A stretch of 64,000 nucleotides of DNA from Pedobacter rhodius (GCF_027213645.1 NZ_JAPWGL010000001.1:124001-188000), one strand, 5' to 3'. Shown: positions 7,471 to 17,367, counted from the first letter of the stretch. Made by a program: numbers and translations. The notes: generated by a model not told the origin, from the sequence alone.

Positions 7471-8748
7471 TTAAACAAGCCGGTTAAATAGTTCGACTTG
7501 TTTTTTTGTCATATAAAATGCGGTATAGGGTTCAAATTCTTGCCAGTCTGTACACGGGATATTTTTTTCATTAATAAGATTGAGATAGCTAACTATGGTT
7601 TCAAAATTAGCTTCAACAGGATCGTTAATACCAATCAGGTAACCAGCTTTACAGGCAGTAACGATTTGGCTTGCACTGCTGTCTGGATGTAAAATAGCCA
7701 GTAGCGGTCTTTTAGCTAAAATATATGGATATAATTTTGAAGCAGTATAGGCTGCCTGGTTTGATCCGATAATAATTAACCCATCTGCCTTTTGCAGATT
7801 TTTCAAGCTTTGATAAAATCCAATTCTATTGGTATATTCAGTTACATATTTCGTCAGTCCAAACTTTTCAGCCAGTGGAGATACAGTTGGTATGCCTTTA
7901 TCATTTGAAGCATAACTGGTACCGATAAAATGCATATGGATGTTACCAAATAGCTGTGGATCTTCTAGCAGACCTTTTTTTAATGTAGAAAACAGCGTGT
8001 AAATAGCTGCTTTCATATCATATCCGCCTCTGCCTATATAAACCAAATTAATTTGTTCATTCTTTGTTTTAAAAGCTAAACTTAGTTTTGAATCATTTTC
8101 TTTTGCGATTTGAAAATCAACATCAAATGCACCAAAGGTAATTACGGCACTGGGCTTTGCCTTTAAATTTGTATAGCGTATTTGCAGTGTTTCGATATAA
8201 TCTGCCGAAACACTAATCAGTCCATCTGCCTTTTTCATGGCGATAGGCTCCAGATATTTATTTAAGCGGTAAGAAAACCAATGTTTTTTCGGCCTTTCGT
8301 TTTTAGGTTTATTCTGATAATATTCTGTATGCCAGGGGTCCTGCATGTCTATAACATATGGAATGCCAAATTTCCTTTTCCAGCAGGCACCCAATATACA
8401 CAATGGAAACGCTGTAGTCGAGAAATAGATTAAGTCGAACTTTCCATGCTTTAAAAGTTTATTTACCTTTTTCCAATAAAACCAGATGGAGCGTAAAGCC
8501 AAACTTCCTAAACCCAATTTGCTGGTCCACGTTTTTGAAAGTGCTGTTACACGATGGATTTTAATTTTATCAGGAATAGACTGTAATAAAAGCGGGTCCT
8601 TAATCGTATCAACATATCTGTCATTAACGGCTACCACCTCTGTATCCCATCCAAAGCTTTCAAAATAAGGCAGGCTCATTCTGATGCGTTGCATGTCTGC
8701 AGTATTGGCAGGAGGGAAGTATGGTGAAATGATAAGAACGCGTTTCAA
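7471..8748 (-). CDS. GT-B fold glycosyltransferase
   Basis: 425 aa protein opening with KRVLIISPYFPPANTADMQR, the N-terminal signature of GT4-like enzymes, and PYVIDMQDPWHTEYY, which resembles the acceptor-domain region of these enzymes. The C-terminal half has INLVYIGRGGYDMKAAIYTL and LIIIGSNQAAYTASKLYPYI. The usual E-x7-E donor motif is not evident, so the exact family is uncertain. It lies between an acyltransferase (2 bp gap) and an FkbM methyltransferase (5 bp gap) in the polysaccharide operon. Confidence 0.75.
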   Translation of the reverse strand: MKRVLIISPYFPPANTADMQRIRMSLPYFESFGWDTEVVAVNDRYVDTIKDPLLLQSIPDKIKIHRVTALSKTWTSKLGLGSLALRSIWFYWKKVNKLLKHGKFDLIYFSTTAFPLCILGACWKRKFGIPYVIDMQDPWHTEYYQNKPKNERPKKHWFSYRLNKYLEPIAMKKADGLISVSADYIETLQIRYTNLKAKPSAVITFGAFDVDFQIAKENDSKLSLAFKTKNEQINLVYIGRGGYDMKAAIYTLFSTLKKGLLEDPQLFGNIHMHFIGTSYASNDKGIPTVSPLAEKFGLTKYVTEYTNRIGFYQSLKNLQKADGLIIIGSNQAAYTASKLYPYILAKRPLLAILHPDSSASQIVTACKAGYLIGINDPVEANFETIVSYLNLINEKNIPCTDWQEFEPYTAFYMTKKQVELFNRLV

Positions 8749-8749
8749 T

Positions 8750-9826
8750 CTATATTTTTCTATTGTAGTTTAAAGCAATTCTCTCTGTAAAGTAATAAAT
8801 CAAATAAATTATGGGTATTGTAACCATAATTGAAAGCAATACAAACCATAAATGGTAGGGTAACGCATGGCTTTGTCGGTAATTTAGAATAAGCGTTTGA
8901 TAGAAATTTAGAAAAGGAGCATGTAAAAGATAAATTGAATAAGAAAATGCGCCTAACCAGGCGAACTTTTTTAAGAAGCCATTAACCGGACTATTTTTAT
9001 ATGCAATAATAATGGATAAGCTTCCCACAACAATTAATCCGAATATAGCGTCTGATAATGGGTAATATGAATTTGATTTATTTATAAACGGGTAGACAAA
9101 ACATAGAAGTAATAAATAAGAAATCCATTTCATTGAATTCATATTTTTATAGATGCCGGCCAGCACACAGCCTAAACTCCATACCGTCAGGGTATATGCG
9201 GCAGTGCCAATGTAAGGGATGCTAAAGCCAAAAGCATAACTAGTGTACAAGCCGATGATGATAAGAAGCGCTAATACATAATGCCTTTTTGCAAGCCAGA
9301 GTAAGAAGGGATATAAAATGTAAAAAAACCACTCATGTTTTAATGACCAAACAGGGAAATTATAGCCCCAGATGGTTGCATCCGGAATCAGAAATAGGTT
9401 AAAGAAAAAGCTGTTGTAGCTATACTTGGAAAAAATCTCCTGAAAATTTGTTTGTGTAAATAACCAAGCAAAATAATCCAGAATAATAACAAGTATAAAA
9501 GATACGATTAGTGTTGGATAAATCCTGATTACCCGTTTTTTGAAATAGGTAAAGACGTTAAAATGCTCAAAATTGTAATTTTTGTCAGATTGTTTTAAAT
9601 GAATAACAAAACCAGATAACACAAAAAATATGATAACAGCTTCATGCCCGAATTTGAAAGAACTAAAAGCATAAACCATTAATTTATCGTACCATGCATA
9701 TTTTTCCGGATGTATACTCAGGCCATTTTGGTAGGATTGTGTAAGTGCTAAACGAGCATGATGGATCATCACATACAATGCCGTCAATCCTCTAATCCCA
9801 TCTAAAGCTTTAAAATTTTCTTTCAA
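8750..9826 (-). CDS. Acyltransferase 3 family membrane protein (OafA-like)
   Basis: Multi-pass membrane O-acyltransferase, 358 aa with about ten helices. The N-terminus has the family hallmark LDGIRGLTALYVMIHHARLA, with the paired histidines expected near the active site, then VIIFFVLSGFVIHLKQS and KKRVIRIYPTLIVSF. Family members acetylate or otherwise acylate surface sugars from the cytoplasmic side. It overlaps the upstream glycosyltransferase by 4 bp and leaves 1 bp to the downstream gene. Confidence 0.9.
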   Translation of the reverse strand: MKENFKALDGIRGLTALYVMIHHARLALTQSYQNGLSIHPEKYAWYDKLMVYAFSSFKFGHEAVIIFFVLSGFVIHLKQSDKNYNFEHFNVFTYFKKRVIRIYPTLIVSFILVIILDYFAWLFTQTNFQEIFSKYSYNSFFFNLFLIPDATIWGYNFPVWSLKHEWFFYILYPFLLWLAKRHYVLALLIIIGLYTSYAFGFSIPYIGTAAYTLTVWSLGCVLAGIYKNMNSMKWISYLLLLCFVYPFINKSNSYYPLSDAIFGLIVVGSLSIIIAYKNSPVNGFLKKFAWLGAFSYSIYLLHAPFLNFYQTLILNYRQSHALPYHLWFVLLSIMVTIPIIYLIYYFTERIALNYNRKI

Positions 9827-11049
9827 TTTTCGAGCGTATATTTTACAATAGAAAGAAATTTTTCCTGCTCAACTTCCCAGTTTAAGGTTTCAGTTGCATA
9901 TTTATATGCCCGGTTTTGGTGTTTTCTTAATAGTTCTCTGTTTTCAATATATATCTTTATGGCCGCGGCTAAAGATTCAGGATTGTTTTTTTTATAGACA
10001 ATTCCCATATCAGGATATTCTTCAAATAGTTTTTTTTGGGCAGTTGTATCCGATGCAATGACAGCTAAACCAGATTGTATATAGGTGAAAATTTTGTTAG
10101 TTAAACAAATATCTCTGTTTTTAGGTGAACTGATTTCTGACGCAATACCCAAATCAAACTGACTGGCAAAGGCAAAGATTTTCTGAGGAGCAATAGGATG
10201 ATAATAGTGAATTAAGTCAGGATTAAAACTATAAGCGCTTGAAATCTTTTCAAAACTTTTTTTGGTCTGGTCATCATAATTTCCAAGTAAATGCAGTTCG
10301 ATAATATAATCTTTGATGAACGCCAAAGCCTCGATCAATTCCTCAAGTCCTCTTCCAATGCCGATGGTTTGAGAAAACCAAAATAACTTCAGTTTGCAAT
10401 CATCTACGCTACCTTGCCGGGTTATTAATTGCTTCGGGAATGCATTTAGTATTGTTACAGGCTCTTGTTCAGGGTATATTTCTGAATAAGCCAAGCTGAT
10501 AAGTGGACTTGCTGTAGATAAATAATCAAGTTGTTTAATGTATTTATCTTCTATATTTTTTTTTAGCTTAAAATCATAGTCGAAAATGTTGTCTGTAACC
10601 TCATTTCTATGAAAATCTTCAGCATCAAAACCACACTTAGAATTATTCTTCTTAGCTGCTAATGCTGCTGCAGGCAGGGCTGCCAAATTATGAGCGATAT
10701 ACAAATTGGCAATATTATTTTCTGCTGCCCTAATTACTTGCTTTGTACATCTACCAATGGCAAGTTCGCGCCAACTTTTGAACCCAAATTTTTCGACTAA
10801 TAATTTGCCAATTTTCCATTGTAGCCGTGTAAAATTATAAAGTAAGCGTTGTTTATCTGGTGAGCCTCCAATAAGTTGAAATGACCATTTTTTTGTCTTT
10901 AATAATTCTCTATCAAGTTCGGTTCCCCAATTGTTCCAGTATTGATAAATAACTTTAACCCGATACCCGGCTGCAACCAAAGTATCTGCTTCTTTCACTA
11001 AACGTGGATTTAAAGAAGGCTGACCCGAAGTAATTAATACAATCTTCAT
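9823..11049 (-). CDS. GT-B fold glycosyltransferase
   Basis: 408 aa. The N-terminus KIVLITSGQPSLNPRLVKEA and the phrase NLYIAHNLAALPAAALAA are typical of GT4-like proteins found in Bacteroidota polysaccharide loci. The C-terminal domain contains FWFSQTIGIGRGLEELIEAL and TNKIFTYIQSGLAVIASDTT, corresponding to the donor-binding region. Substrate unknown. It overlaps the acyltransferase gene by 4 bp and follows an FkbM gene after 6 bp. Confidence 0.82.
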   Translation of the reverse strand: MKIVLITSGQPSLNPRLVKEADTLVAAGYRVKVIYQYWNNWGTELDRELLKTKKWSFQLIGGSPDKQRLLYNFTRLQWKIGKLLVEKFGFKSWRELAIGRCTKQVIRAAENNIANLYIAHNLAALPAAALAAKKNNSKCGFDAEDFHRNEVTDNIFDYDFKLKKNIEDKYIKQLDYLSTASPLISLAYSEIYPEQEPVTILNAFPKQLITRQGSVDDCKLKLFWFSQTIGIGRGLEELIEALAFIKDYIIELHLLGNYDDQTKKSFEKISSAYSFNPDLIHYYHPIAPQKIFAFASQFDLGIASEISSPKNRDICLTNKIFTYIQSGLAVIASDTTAQKKLFEEYPDMGIVYKKNNPESLAAAIKIYIENRELLRKHQNRAYKYATETLNWEVEQEKFLSIVKYTLEN

Positions 11050-11055
11050 GCTAGT

Positions 11056-11778
11056 TTATGCCCATCTGGAAGAAGCTATTAATGGATGTTGTTGTTTAAT
11101 AAATAAAAAATCTGATTGAAATAAAGCTTTATCATATGGTCTGCGCATTACCGAACAAATGTCATATAATACAAAGCCTCTATCCTTCATGAAATTGATT
11201 ACTTCATCAACTAATGGTGCGCCCTTATATATCTGTAGTAATGAAACTTCTACCAATACGAGTTGGGCAGTTTGTAAAACTTTTTCTCCGCCTTTTAATA
11301 TTTCCAATTCCGATCCCTGGGTATCAAGTTTGATTAAATCAGCCGTTTCGAATCCGGCATTAAACGCAACTTCGTCAAGCAAGTTTAACTCTATGTGCTC
11401 AACTTTAGCATTGGTTTTATTATCTTCCTCAAAAATTGAACTGGCAGATTCATAAATGTTAAAGGCTACATTTTTCTTCTCTGCACCTAACAATGCGATT
11501 TTTAAGGTTGAATTTGGAATTGATTTTAATTTTTGTGTTAGAATATTTTCTTTGTTTTTTTGTCCTTCAACCATTAAAATTTGTGATTTAGGGAATATTA
11601 AATGAATGTCTTGCGACCACATGCCCTCAAATGCACCAATATCAATTATTCTCTCCGGATTAAATCCTAATTTCTTTAATCTTAAAAATGAAGATTCTTG
11701 GTTTGGAACACCCAGTTTCATTCTTAGTTTTTTTAATAGTGAATTTGGAATTAATTTGCCAATTATTCTATTTATCAT
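11056..11778 (-). CDS. FkbM-family methyltransferase
   Basis: Second FkbM-type SAM methyltransferase, 240 aa. Motif I is IIDIGAFEGMWSQDIHLIFP (about residues 39-58), the acidic loop is ILMVEGQ, and the FkbM signature is DLIKLDTQGSELEILKGG. It differs clearly from the copy at 6650-7465, so it probably acts on a different sugar. It overlaps the upstream GT4 by 11 bp. Likely role: O-methylation of a repeat-unit sugar in the cytoplasm. Confidence 0.87.
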   Translation of the reverse strand: MINRIIGKLIPNSLLKKLRMKLGVPNQESSFLRLKKLGFNPERIIDIGAFEGMWSQDIHLIFPKSQILMVEGQKNKENILTQKLKSIPNSTLKIALLGAEKKNVAFNIYESASSIFEEDNKTNAKVEHIELNLLDEVAFNAGFETADLIKLDTQGSELEILKGGEKVLQTAQLVLVEVSLLQIYKGAPLVDEVINFMKDRGFVLYDICSVMRRPYDKALFQSDFLFIKQQHPLIASSRWA

Positions 11779-12796
11779 CCTTAAATATTGCTAGATAATC
11801 ATTTGCCACTATTTTAATGTCATATTTTTTCTCTACAGTTGCTCTGCACAATGCCCGGTTTATTGTTGCAATTTTTGGTAAAATATTTAACATTTCCTCT
11901 TCATTGTGAACAATAAATCCATTTTCGCCGTTACTTATTATTTCTTTTACAGAACCTTTATTAAAAGCAATTACAGGTGTGCCGCAGGCCATGGCTTCTA
12001 GCATAACCATTCCAAATGGTTCGTTCCAGTCAATCGGAAAAAGAAGCGCTTTTGACATGCCCAAATACTTATTCTTTTCATGATCATTCAATGCCCCGAG
12101 ATATATAATTTGTTTTCCATCAAAAAATGGTTTAAGCATTTTTTCATAGTATTCTAAATTATCTTGTGTATCAGGGATATTGCCTCCGATGAATAACGTA
12201 GAGCCTGATTTAATCGCGATATTTATTGCATGATGAACACCTTTAACTTTATCAAGTCTTCCTAAAAACATAAGCGGAGCATCAATATTCACTTTTTCCT
12301 GTAGCTGGTATTTTGAAAAATCTATTGCATTATAAACAGTTTTCCATAAGCCGGCCACATTTCCTGTTCCTACACAATAATCACTGCAGGCTGTAAATAT
12401 TAGGTTTTTGTAGGGCATGGAGGTTATGATTCTTATGCCGTTTTTTGATACAGGCCTTCCATAAGTCATTATTTTTCCTACAGAAATATTAAGTATAGGA
12501 ATGAGGTATGCCAACCGGCCGAAATTATGTACCAAATCGAAATTTTTCTTATTGACAGATAGAAATTTCCAGACAAATAAAAGTTCTTTAGTTTTTTGCC
12601 ATTTCGATCGCTTTAGGTTATTTGAGCCAAACGCATGTACTTTACCTGTAACAACAGAGTTTGGACCTGCCAATAAGCTAACCTGATGCCCCAGTTTAGT
12701 AAATTCTTCTGCAAACATATAAACCAAACGTTCGTGCCCGCCATAGGTTAGTGGTGGAACAGGTATGCCAGGATCCATTATTAGTAGAATCTTCAT
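11768..12796 (-). CDS. Glycosyltransferase family 4
   Basis: GT4 enzyme of 342 aa. It opens MKILLIMDPGIPVPPLTYGG with HERLVYMFAEEFTKLGHQV, and the C-terminal domain has MFLGRLDKVKGVHHAINIAI and the donor motif NEPFGMVMLEAMACGTPVIA, with the two conserved Glu spaced as in GT4. It overlaps the next gene (FkbM) by 11 bp. Among the GT4s here this is the most canonical. Confidence 0.92.
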   Translation of the reverse strand: MKILLIMDPGIPVPPLTYGGHERLVYMFAEEFTKLGHQVSLLAGPNSVVTGKVHAFGSNNLKRSKWQKTKELLFVWKFLSVNKKNFDLVHNFGRLAYLIPILNISVGKIMTYGRPVSKNGIRIITSMPYKNLIFTACSDYCVGTGNVAGLWKTVYNAIDFSKYQLQEKVNIDAPLMFLGRLDKVKGVHHAINIAIKSGSTLFIGGNIPDTQDNLEYYEKMLKPFFDGKQIIYLGALNDHEKNKYLGMSKALLFPIDWNEPFGMVMLEAMACGTPVIAFNKGSVKEIISNGENGFIVHNEEEMLNILPKIATINRALCRATVEKKYDIKIVANDYLAIFKDDK

Positions 12797-12797
12797 T

Positions 12798-13790
12798 TTA
12801 CGATTTAGATTCTGTTATTTTATTGACGATGTCAATGTAATCTCTTGCTTGTTTTTTGAGCGTCAAATTATTTAGAATGTATGTTCTTGGTTGAAATTTT
12901 TTTTCTTCAACTTTATTTAAAAAATCATTAATTTTAAAATTGAATTCATCAATGTCTTTAAATTTATCGCCACATGATTTAGACCAATAAGGAACTGAAG
13001 TTACATCTTTGAATTGTACGGTTTTCGGGAAAAACTTTGGATCTTGCCAATAACCTTGTCTATCCCATGCTAAAATGGGTATATTCATGGATAGGGCTTG
13101 CAAGTAAGCGAAACCCTGAGTTTCGTGTTCGCACAAAAAAATCATTGCACTTGCTTTATCCAGCTTTTTCATATAATCCGCTTCTTTGTATTTGCCATAT
13201 TTAACATATTCAACGTTAATTGATCTTGCAGCAAGTTCATTTAAAACCGGCTCTAACAGCGCTGGTACAAATTCGTCTCGTTTCCAGCGTATTTTATCGT
13301 AAACTAAAATCGTTGCCTTGTTGATTTTGTAATTGTTAGGCTTCCATTTGTCAGTTTCTATTCCACTAGGCCATATGCTTATCGGTATTTTAATTGGTAA
13401 ATCATGATTAAACATTTCTTCCATCCATTTGCATGGCGCTATTAGATGGACAAGATTTTGAATATCCCAAAATGAGTTTTCTGATGGGTGAGATGGAAGG
13501 CCAGGTCCGTAAATAATTTTTGTATGACTTGGGAGTTTTTCAATAACATGAGGCCTCCCGAATACCAAAGCAATTATATTTGCATTTTCCTTTAATATTT
13601 TGAAATTATTAACTTCATATTCTTGATTAATTTCTTGTAGGCCGGATAAAAAATTAACAAACCATCTTTCTACACCGCTAATTTGTTTTGGCCCACGAAT
13701 TATCCGCCTAATTAAGAATCTGGGAAAACGATCGTATTTAAACCATCTGTCAGTTTCTAATTCTTCATAATAAACATAAAGTTTATTCAT
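12798..13790 (-). CDS. Probable GT-B glycosyltransferase
   Basis: 330 aa protein with a weak N-terminal domain (GPKQISGVERWFVNFLSGL) and a recognisable C-terminal half: ATILVYDKIRWKRDEFVPAL, then KASAMIFLCEHETQGFAYLQ with ALSMNIPILAWD, equivalent to the donor-site helix of GT4-like enzymes. Such proteins are usually annotated as glycosyltransferase family 1 or not at all. It overlaps the gene upstream of it in the operon (ending 13783) by 8 bp. Assignment to GT-B is moderately supported; no specific family is claimed. Confidence 0.65.
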   Translation of the reverse strand: MNKLYVYYEELETDRWFKYDRFPRFLIRRIIRGPKQISGVERWFVNFLSGLQEINQEYEVNNFKILKENANIIALVFGRPHVIEKLPSHTKIIYGPGLPSHPSENSFWDIQNLVHLIAPCKWMEEMFNHDLPIKIPISIWPSGIETDKWKPNNYKINKATILVYDKIRWKRDEFVPALLEPVLNELAARSINVEYVKYGKYKEADYMKKLDKASAMIFLCEHETQGFAYLQALSMNIPILAWDRQGYWQDPKFFPKTVQFKDVTSVPYWSKSCGDKFKDIDEFNFKINDFLNKVEEKKFQPRTYILNNLTLKKQARDYIDIVNKITESKS

Positions 13791-14487
13791 TTATTTCTAT
13801 TTTATTATCGGCAGGATTACCACTGATGCCTGAAATATTTAATAACTTTAACTCTTTTGTTTTCAATTGAAGTGCACGGATACTTTCTCCCATGCCCCGC
13901 TCAATAGATACCGATGATTTATGAAAATTAATATTTGCATTTCCGCTTAGTAGGTTTTCAATTATTCTGAAAAAACTTGTTGGGCCCACAATTTTAAAGT
14001 GATATCCGTAAATATAATCGATGGCTTTTAACAAAATCATTTCCAGAATTTTCTTGTTTTTAACATAATAACATCGTGTTGAAATTGTTGTTTTCAAATC
14101 GAATTTTCCAGCGAAATCATAAGCCGCTAACGCTTCAAAATCCCAACTTTCATTAAGTATGTACCGCCCTGATATTTTCAATATGGGTTTATCCTCCGGA
14201 AGATTCCTTAATCCTAATAACAGAAGATATATTTCTGACAAGCCTTTATTTTTGTAAGGTAATACATCGAAAGAAGTTGCAATTGCAGGGTAAAGCAAAT
14301 CAATTATTTCTTTGTTTAATCTTGGTGTGGAATTATCGAAAACATAAATGGAATCGAAGTTTTTACTTTCCAAAGATTTGACAGTCTTTATGGTGTCAGC
14401 AAGTCTTGATTCGTTGCTGATAAGATTTTTACTTTGTTTCTCAGTGATGTAGAATGGAACGATTGTAGAACTAACTATAGAAATCAT
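13783..14487 (-). CDS. Hypothetical protein, possible divergent GT-A glycosyltransferase
   Basis: 234 aa, no confident family. It shows a GT-A-like order: a beta-strand start (ISIVSSTIVPF), a middle strand SIYVFDNSTP, then NKGLSEIYLLLLGLRNLPED and ILKISGRYIL, which resembles the strand before the metal site in some nucleotide-sugar transferases. A clear DxD is missing. The C-terminus (GMGESIRALQLKTKELKLLN) is basic. It lies between glycosyltransferase genes with an 8 bp overlap on one side and a 1 bp gap on the other, so a role in glycan assembly or in scaffolding is likely but unproven. Confidence 0.5.
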   Translation of the reverse strand: MISIVSSTIVPFYITEKQSKNLISNESRLADTIKTVKSLESKNFDSIYVFDNSTPRLNKEIIDLLYPAIATSFDVLPYKNKGLSEIYLLLLGLRNLPEDKPILKISGRYILNESWDFEALAAYDFAGKFDLKTTISTRCYYVKNKKILEMILLKAIDYIYGYHFKIVGPTSFFRIIENLLSGNANINFHKSSVSIERGMGESIRALQLKTKELKLLNISGISGNPADNKIEINE

Positions 14488-14488
14488 C

Positions 14489-15475
14489 TCAGGTTATTTT
14501 TTGTTTGATATATTGCAATCTCCTTGCTAATTTCCAACTCAAAGTGTTTGCTAAAAAGTCAATAAATTTATTGCCAATATAGAATTTAGGTAACTTTTTT
14601 CTACCTAAAATCTTTATTGCTTTTTTTGCACATATTTCATACAAATCATATTCATCGGGGTAGCATCGAATAGCTAATTGCCAGAAATAATCTGACATGA
14701 TTTTTTTATAAACAAACGCAGATTTACTTCTTAATAAAATATCTGCTTTGGATTTGAGACTGTCGATACTTGCTGTTAAATTTTTTTTACCAGTATTATT
14801 TGACAAAGAAGAATTATCATTATATTTTCTGTAATATGTTAAACTTTTTGGAAGGTAATGTATGCGTCTTGAGTTTAAGATAACCCTTAGAAAAAATTCC
14901 CCATCATCATCAACAGTAAGTTTCTCATTCCATGGCCCTGCCTCTTCAATTATATTTTTAGGGCATAGCCAGGAATGAATTTCAACCATTCCGGTAGGTA
15001 AATCGGAAATTCCGCCGTTCATTTTTATAATAAAATCATCAGGCTTTTCCGTTGTTTTGATATCACGGCAATAATGGCTATTTAATATGGTATTTTCAGA
15101 ATAAATTTGTTCTTTAAAATTTATACAATCTCCAAATGCAATTGATTTCGTGTCATTTTTCAAAACCTGCATTTGTATAGTAATTTTATTAGTTTCTAAA
15201 AGGTCATCAGCATCCAGGTACTGTATAAAACTTCCGGTAGCTAAGCTTAAACCTTTATTTCTTGCAGATGCTGCGCCTCTATTTTTTTGAGAGAAAATTT
15301 TTACACCAAATTTTTCAAACTGTTTTGCAGTTTGAAGAGATCCATCTGTGGAGCCGTCATCCACAATTATAAGCTCGATATTTTTATAGGATTGTTGGAG
15401 TACCGATTGAATACTTTCGCCCAAGAAACGGTTGGAATTATAAACGGGCATTATTACAGATACTAGCGGCGTCAA
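14489..15475 (-). CDS. Glycosyltransferase family 2
   Basis: Canonical GT2, 328 aa: VSVIMPVYNSNRFLGESIQS at the N-terminus, ELIIVDDGSTDGS, GAASARNKGLSLATGSFIQY, and the YLDADDLL metal site around residues 85-95. The C-terminal 100 residues are basic and amphipathic, suggesting membrane association. It follows the fucosyltransferase-like gene after 3 bp. Sugar specificity cannot be inferred. Confidence 0.92.
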   Translation of the reverse strand: MTPLVSVIMPVYNSNRFLGESIQSVLQQSYKNIELIIVDDGSTDGSLQTAKQFEKFGVKIFSQKNRGAASARNKGLSLATGSFIQYLDADDLLETNKITIQMQVLKNDTKSIAFGDCINFKEQIYSENTILNSHYCRDIKTTEKPDDFIIKMNGGISDLPTGMVEIHSWLCPKNIIEEAGPWNEKLTVDDDGEFFLRVILNSRRIHYLPKSLTYYRKYNDNSSLSNNTGKKNLTASIDSLKSKADILLRSKSAFVYKKIMSDYFWQLAIRCYPDEYDLYEICAKKAIKILGRKKLPKFYIGNKFIDFLANTLSWKLARRLQYIKQKIT

Positions 15476-15478
15476 TCT

Positions 15479-16492
15479 TTATTTTTTATTTTCAAAAATT
15501 TCTATCCAGCGGTTGATATTAAATGTATCTTCAGGTATTTTATTATCTTTTAACCAGGGCTCCCTGATATATTGATCGTACAATTCATCATTACAATCAA
15601 TTTCTATAATCCGTTCTATTAATTTCGAAAAATTTAGATTATCTAATTGAAGTTGCATTTTAAATTTTCTTCCCCAACTTTTTAATTTTCTTTTTATTCT
15701 ATAATATGGAGCATTAATAAATGCAGGCCGGATATCATAAAAATCTTGCTGAGAACATTTTTCCAGAAAATTAATAAGCCAGTTTGATTTTAAATTTATA
15801 TAATCAGAAGCGTTTATAAAACTTTTGGTATTAAATAACTCAGTTACAAAAGGGTCTCCAAGATAAATAGGTAAACTTTTTGCAAGCATAGCATCGTATA
15901 ATTTTTCAGTCTGGTAACCAGCGTAAATGTAGTTTTCAAAAGCAATCGTAAATTTATAATGCTCCAGAAAAAATCTTTTTCTTTCCCAGGTAGTTCCTTC
16001 GTAAAGATTATCAATTGATGACATGTTGTTCATGGAATTTCCTGGCGAATCTATATTTTTATATTTCGATAACTGCCTGAAAAACTCTTCTCTGTAATCT
16101 ACCTTATTGGAATAAAAAAAGTTACAAAATTTTCTTTTTTCGTTCTTGGGTTCATTTGTTGCAACATCTTTATTCTTAACTAATAATGTTGGGTCTAAGC
16201 CATGCCATTGAATTCTTTTATAATGGTAATTATTAACCTCTTCTTCTCGTGGAACGCCAAAGGCCCATTCACACAATGACAAATCCGGTTTTATATTTTC
16301 ACAATAATATCCTATACGGACATAATCGCCTGGTTTTGGAACATCGTTGCCATAAGGGCCAAACAATATATAATCTGGCTTATGTTCATCTTCGATAAAA
16401 TGATACCTGTTTGCCAGCAGAGGAAATATTTCTCTTACCGCATTGGTAAAAGAAATCCCATTTTGACATTTGATTTTAACCTGTTTTTTCAA
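15479..16492 (-). CDS. GT10 family (alpha-1,3/4-fucosyltransferase-like) glycosyltransferase
   Basis: 337 aa. The C-terminal half carries the GT10 signature FTIAFENYIYAGYQTEKLYD followed by AMLAKSLPIYLGDP, where the family binds GDP-fucose. The N-terminal half has DYILFGPYGND and YVRIGYYCENIKPDLSLCEW, also typical of this family. Enzymes of the family add L-fucose (or related deoxyhexoses) to GlcNAc or Glc. No gmd/fcl GDP-fucose synthesis genes are seen in the window. It overlaps the upstream GT2 by 4 bp. Confidence 0.85.
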   Translation of the reverse strand: MKKQVKIKCQNGISFTNAVREIFPLLANRYHFIEDEHKPDYILFGPYGNDVPKPGDYVRIGYYCENIKPDLSLCEWAFGVPREEEVNNYHYKRIQWHGLDPTLLVKNKDVATNEPKNEKRKFCNFFYSNKVDYREEFFRQLSKYKNIDSPGNSMNNMSSIDNLYEGTTWERKRFFLEHYKFTIAFENYIYAGYQTEKLYDAMLAKSLPIYLGDPFVTELFNTKSFINASDYINLKSNWLINFLEKCSQQDFYDIRPAFINAPYYRIKRKLKSWGRKFKMQLQLDNLNFSKLIERIIEIDCNDELYDQYIREPWLKDNKIPEDTFNINRWIEIFENKK

Positions 16493-17364
16493 TAAAATTT
16501 GTCTGTTTTTATAATTCTTAATTTTGTTAGAAATAGCCTTATAAAAAAACCAAAAATATTATAAAATGAGGAATTCGAGACAAAATTCCAGCTAAAAAAT
16601 ACTTTAAGTATATCAATTACCGGGTACCTCAGAATATTCATTCTAAAAAAAAGTATTTTTCTGTTTCTCCACTCTATTGACCTTTGTTGGTTTCGCGATA
16701 GATTACCTAATGGCAGTATATGTAACCATTTTTTAGTATATTTAATGGCGTATTTTACCCAGTCATTATTCAAGTTTCCCGAAGAAAAATGTTCAATAAG
16801 AATTTCTCCTGTGACGTAAATCTTATTGTGCTGACCTACCTGAGTACAAAAATCCAAATCGTAAAAGTGGAATTTATCGAAGTTAATTTCATCAAATTTA
16901 TTTTTGTTCCAAATAATTTTTGGACAACATAAAAAAATACCATCTAATGTTTTTACTTCGTCAAATTTAATTGTCGTTTTGATGTTAACAACTTTTTGAT
17001 AATAATGTTGTAAAATGTTTAAGGAATCCGTGTTGAAAAGCCCTTGCGCCCAGATGCTTGGTACAACAGATTTATATTTGGAACCAGCTACCCCGAGTAT
17101 ACCAGCTCCCTTATTTTGTTCGAAAAAATTGAGGATAACTTTACCCCAATCATAAGTATGAAAATGAACATCTTCGTGAACAAAGCAGAGTAGCGAATAT
17201 TTACTTAGAGCAGCACCAATATTATACGCTTTACAAATGCCAAAATTGTTGTTAGTATTATCAATTTTAATTATTTCATATTCTATACCGATTGTTTTCT
17301 CGATATTTTCTGAAACACTAAGTAATTGATTTTTATTTTTAGAGCAAATTATAACTGAAAGCAA
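16489..17364 (-). CDS. Glycosyltransferase family 2-like
   Basis: 291 aa GT-A protein. It begins LSVIICSKNKNQLLSVSENI and has CKAYNIGAALSKYSLLCFVH-EDVHFH, with the acidic E-D-V motif in the position of DxD. Further on is ILGVAGSKYKSVVPSIWAQG, a pattern seen in a GT2 subgroup that often has HEDV. It ends with a very aromatic, basic tail. It overlaps the GT10 gene by 4 bp and follows another GT2 by 3 bp. Confidence 0.82.
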   Translation of the reverse strand: MLSVIICSKNKNQLLSVSENIEKTIGIEYEIIKIDNTNNNFGICKAYNIGAALSKYSLLCFVHEDVHFHTYDWGKVILNFFEQNKGAGILGVAGSKYKSVVPSIWAQGLFNTDSLNILQHYYQKVVNIKTTIKFDEVKTLDGIFLCCPKIIWNKNKFDEINFDKFHFYDLDFCTQVGQHNKIYVTGEILIEHFSSGNLNNDWVKYAIKYTKKWLHILPLGNLSRNQQRSIEWRNRKILFFRMNILRYPVIDILKVFFSWNFVSNSSFYNIFGFFIRLFLTKLRIIKTDKFY

Positions 17365-17367
17365 AAT

